Below are positions 5,015 through 5,160 of a DNA stretch of 5,160 bases, piece after piece. How positions within the stretch are numbered: the stretch's first letter is position 1; every line of letters begins with the position of its first letter. The translations under genes were made by a program, and so were the position numbers. This stretch comes from Clostridiales bacterium (GTDB taxonomy: Bacteria; Bacillota; Clostridia; Lachnospirales; Lachnospiraceae), in NCBI GenBank assembly GCA_003343625.1, contig QAKV01000016.1, positions 1 to 5,160 on the forward strand. The letters are read 5' to 3'. The notes below the pieces were generated by a model. The model saw only the letters and a program-made list of their open reading frames with translations, made no database searches and was not told the DNA's origin.

Positions 5015-5028
5015 ACATGGTCATAAAA
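5015..5028. repeat. Short repeat ACATGGTCATAAAA
   Basis: Partner of the repeat at 4991-5004. It abuts the left boundary of the 133-bp copy 2 at 5028, so it may mark an element edge. Confidence 0.5.
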
Positions 5029-5160
5029 TAGTAATAAGTTGCAATGTCATAACATTGATCAAATGAATGCCAACTTGAGCCTCTCCTCGACTCAAGCGAT
5101 TTTAGATATTATCCGCACAACTGACAGCACACGTTTCCAGCTTATCTTTAATTTTGAAGC
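5028..5160. repeat. 133-bp direct repeat, copy 2 (cut by window end)
   Basis: Same sequence as copy 1 with one change, and it starts exactly 203 bp later. It reaches the last base of the window, so its true length and any further copies cannot be seen. Confidence 0.93.
5074..5096. other. Hairpin inside repeat copy 2
   Basis: Same element as in copy 1, with the single T-to-C change in its left arm. In minus-strand RNA the changed pair becomes G-U and the stem survives. In plus-strand RNA it becomes a C-A mismatch next to the loop. Confidence 0.55.

Larger units (their letters stand above)
4802..5160. other. Gene-poor repeat-bearing region upstream of the tail gene
   Basis: No long frame on either strand. 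The stretch holds two 133-bp near-identical direct repeats, a pair of 14-bp repeats between them, and one hairpin per long repeat. It interrupts the expected run of tail genes, and its composition is unlike the GC-rich genes to the left. An insertion-sequence relic or a repeated non-coding RNA unit are the main options. Confidence 0.5.

Noticed and set aside
4825..5160. Diversity-generating retroelement (template and variable repeat)
   Set aside because: On the minus strand the single difference is A to G, as in such systems. But it is one change among many adenines, neither copy ends a target gene, and no reverse transcriptase is visible.
4825..5160. CRISPR array
   Set aside because: The repeats are 133 bp with a 203-bp period and only two copies, far from 25-40-bp repeats with similar-sized spacers, and there are no cas genes.

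Overview
The window looks like the attachment-site end of a prophage, or a closely related integrated element, in a low- to moderate-GC Firmicute. A gut clostridium of the Lachnospiraceae type is my best guess. The basis is the gene families, the strong AGGAGG-type ribosome binding sites, and the mix of GC-richer phage genes with a very AT-rich cargo segment. I have no database match for the organism. Every gene I accept lies on the minus strand, so the biological order runs from high to low coordinates.

Right to left: (i) 4802-5160 has no convincing gene. It holds two 133-bp near-identical direct repeats exactly 203 bp apart, each with a hairpin, plus a pair of short ACATGGTCA repeats. (ii) 4801-4049 is a phage structural or tail-associated protein of the DUF4376-like kind, with an AT-rich 5' end and a GC-richer remainder. 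(iii) 4071-1854 is a compact lysis-type cassette. It contains a CmpB-like membrane protein whose frame is broken by a TGA at codon 33, a single-pass membrane protein, a three-pass putative holin, an unrecognised 79-aa protein, and an NlpC/P60 endolysin with an aromatic-repeat wall-binding tail. A strong terminator at 1816-1850 closes it.

(iv) 1760-212 is an AT-rich two-gene cargo operon with its own likely promoter or operator. It encodes a Panacea/SocA-like (DUF4065) antitoxin-type protein followed 9 bp later by a 348-aa protein with a coiled-coil-rich N-terminal half and four membrane helices. This has the layout of a PanAT toxin-antitoxin or phage-defence module carried as prophage cargo, and it is the most interesting system here. 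(v) 1-51 is the 3' part of a tRNA-Lys(TTT) gene without its D-arm and 5' half, which is what a tRNA-targeting integrase leaves at one end of its element. The intact tRNA and the integrase should lie outside the window, to the right.

Together: the phage virion and lysis genes are read leftward and stop at the terminator. The cargo pair then sits between lysis and att, where it could be expressed during lysogeny and act on the host or on competing phages.
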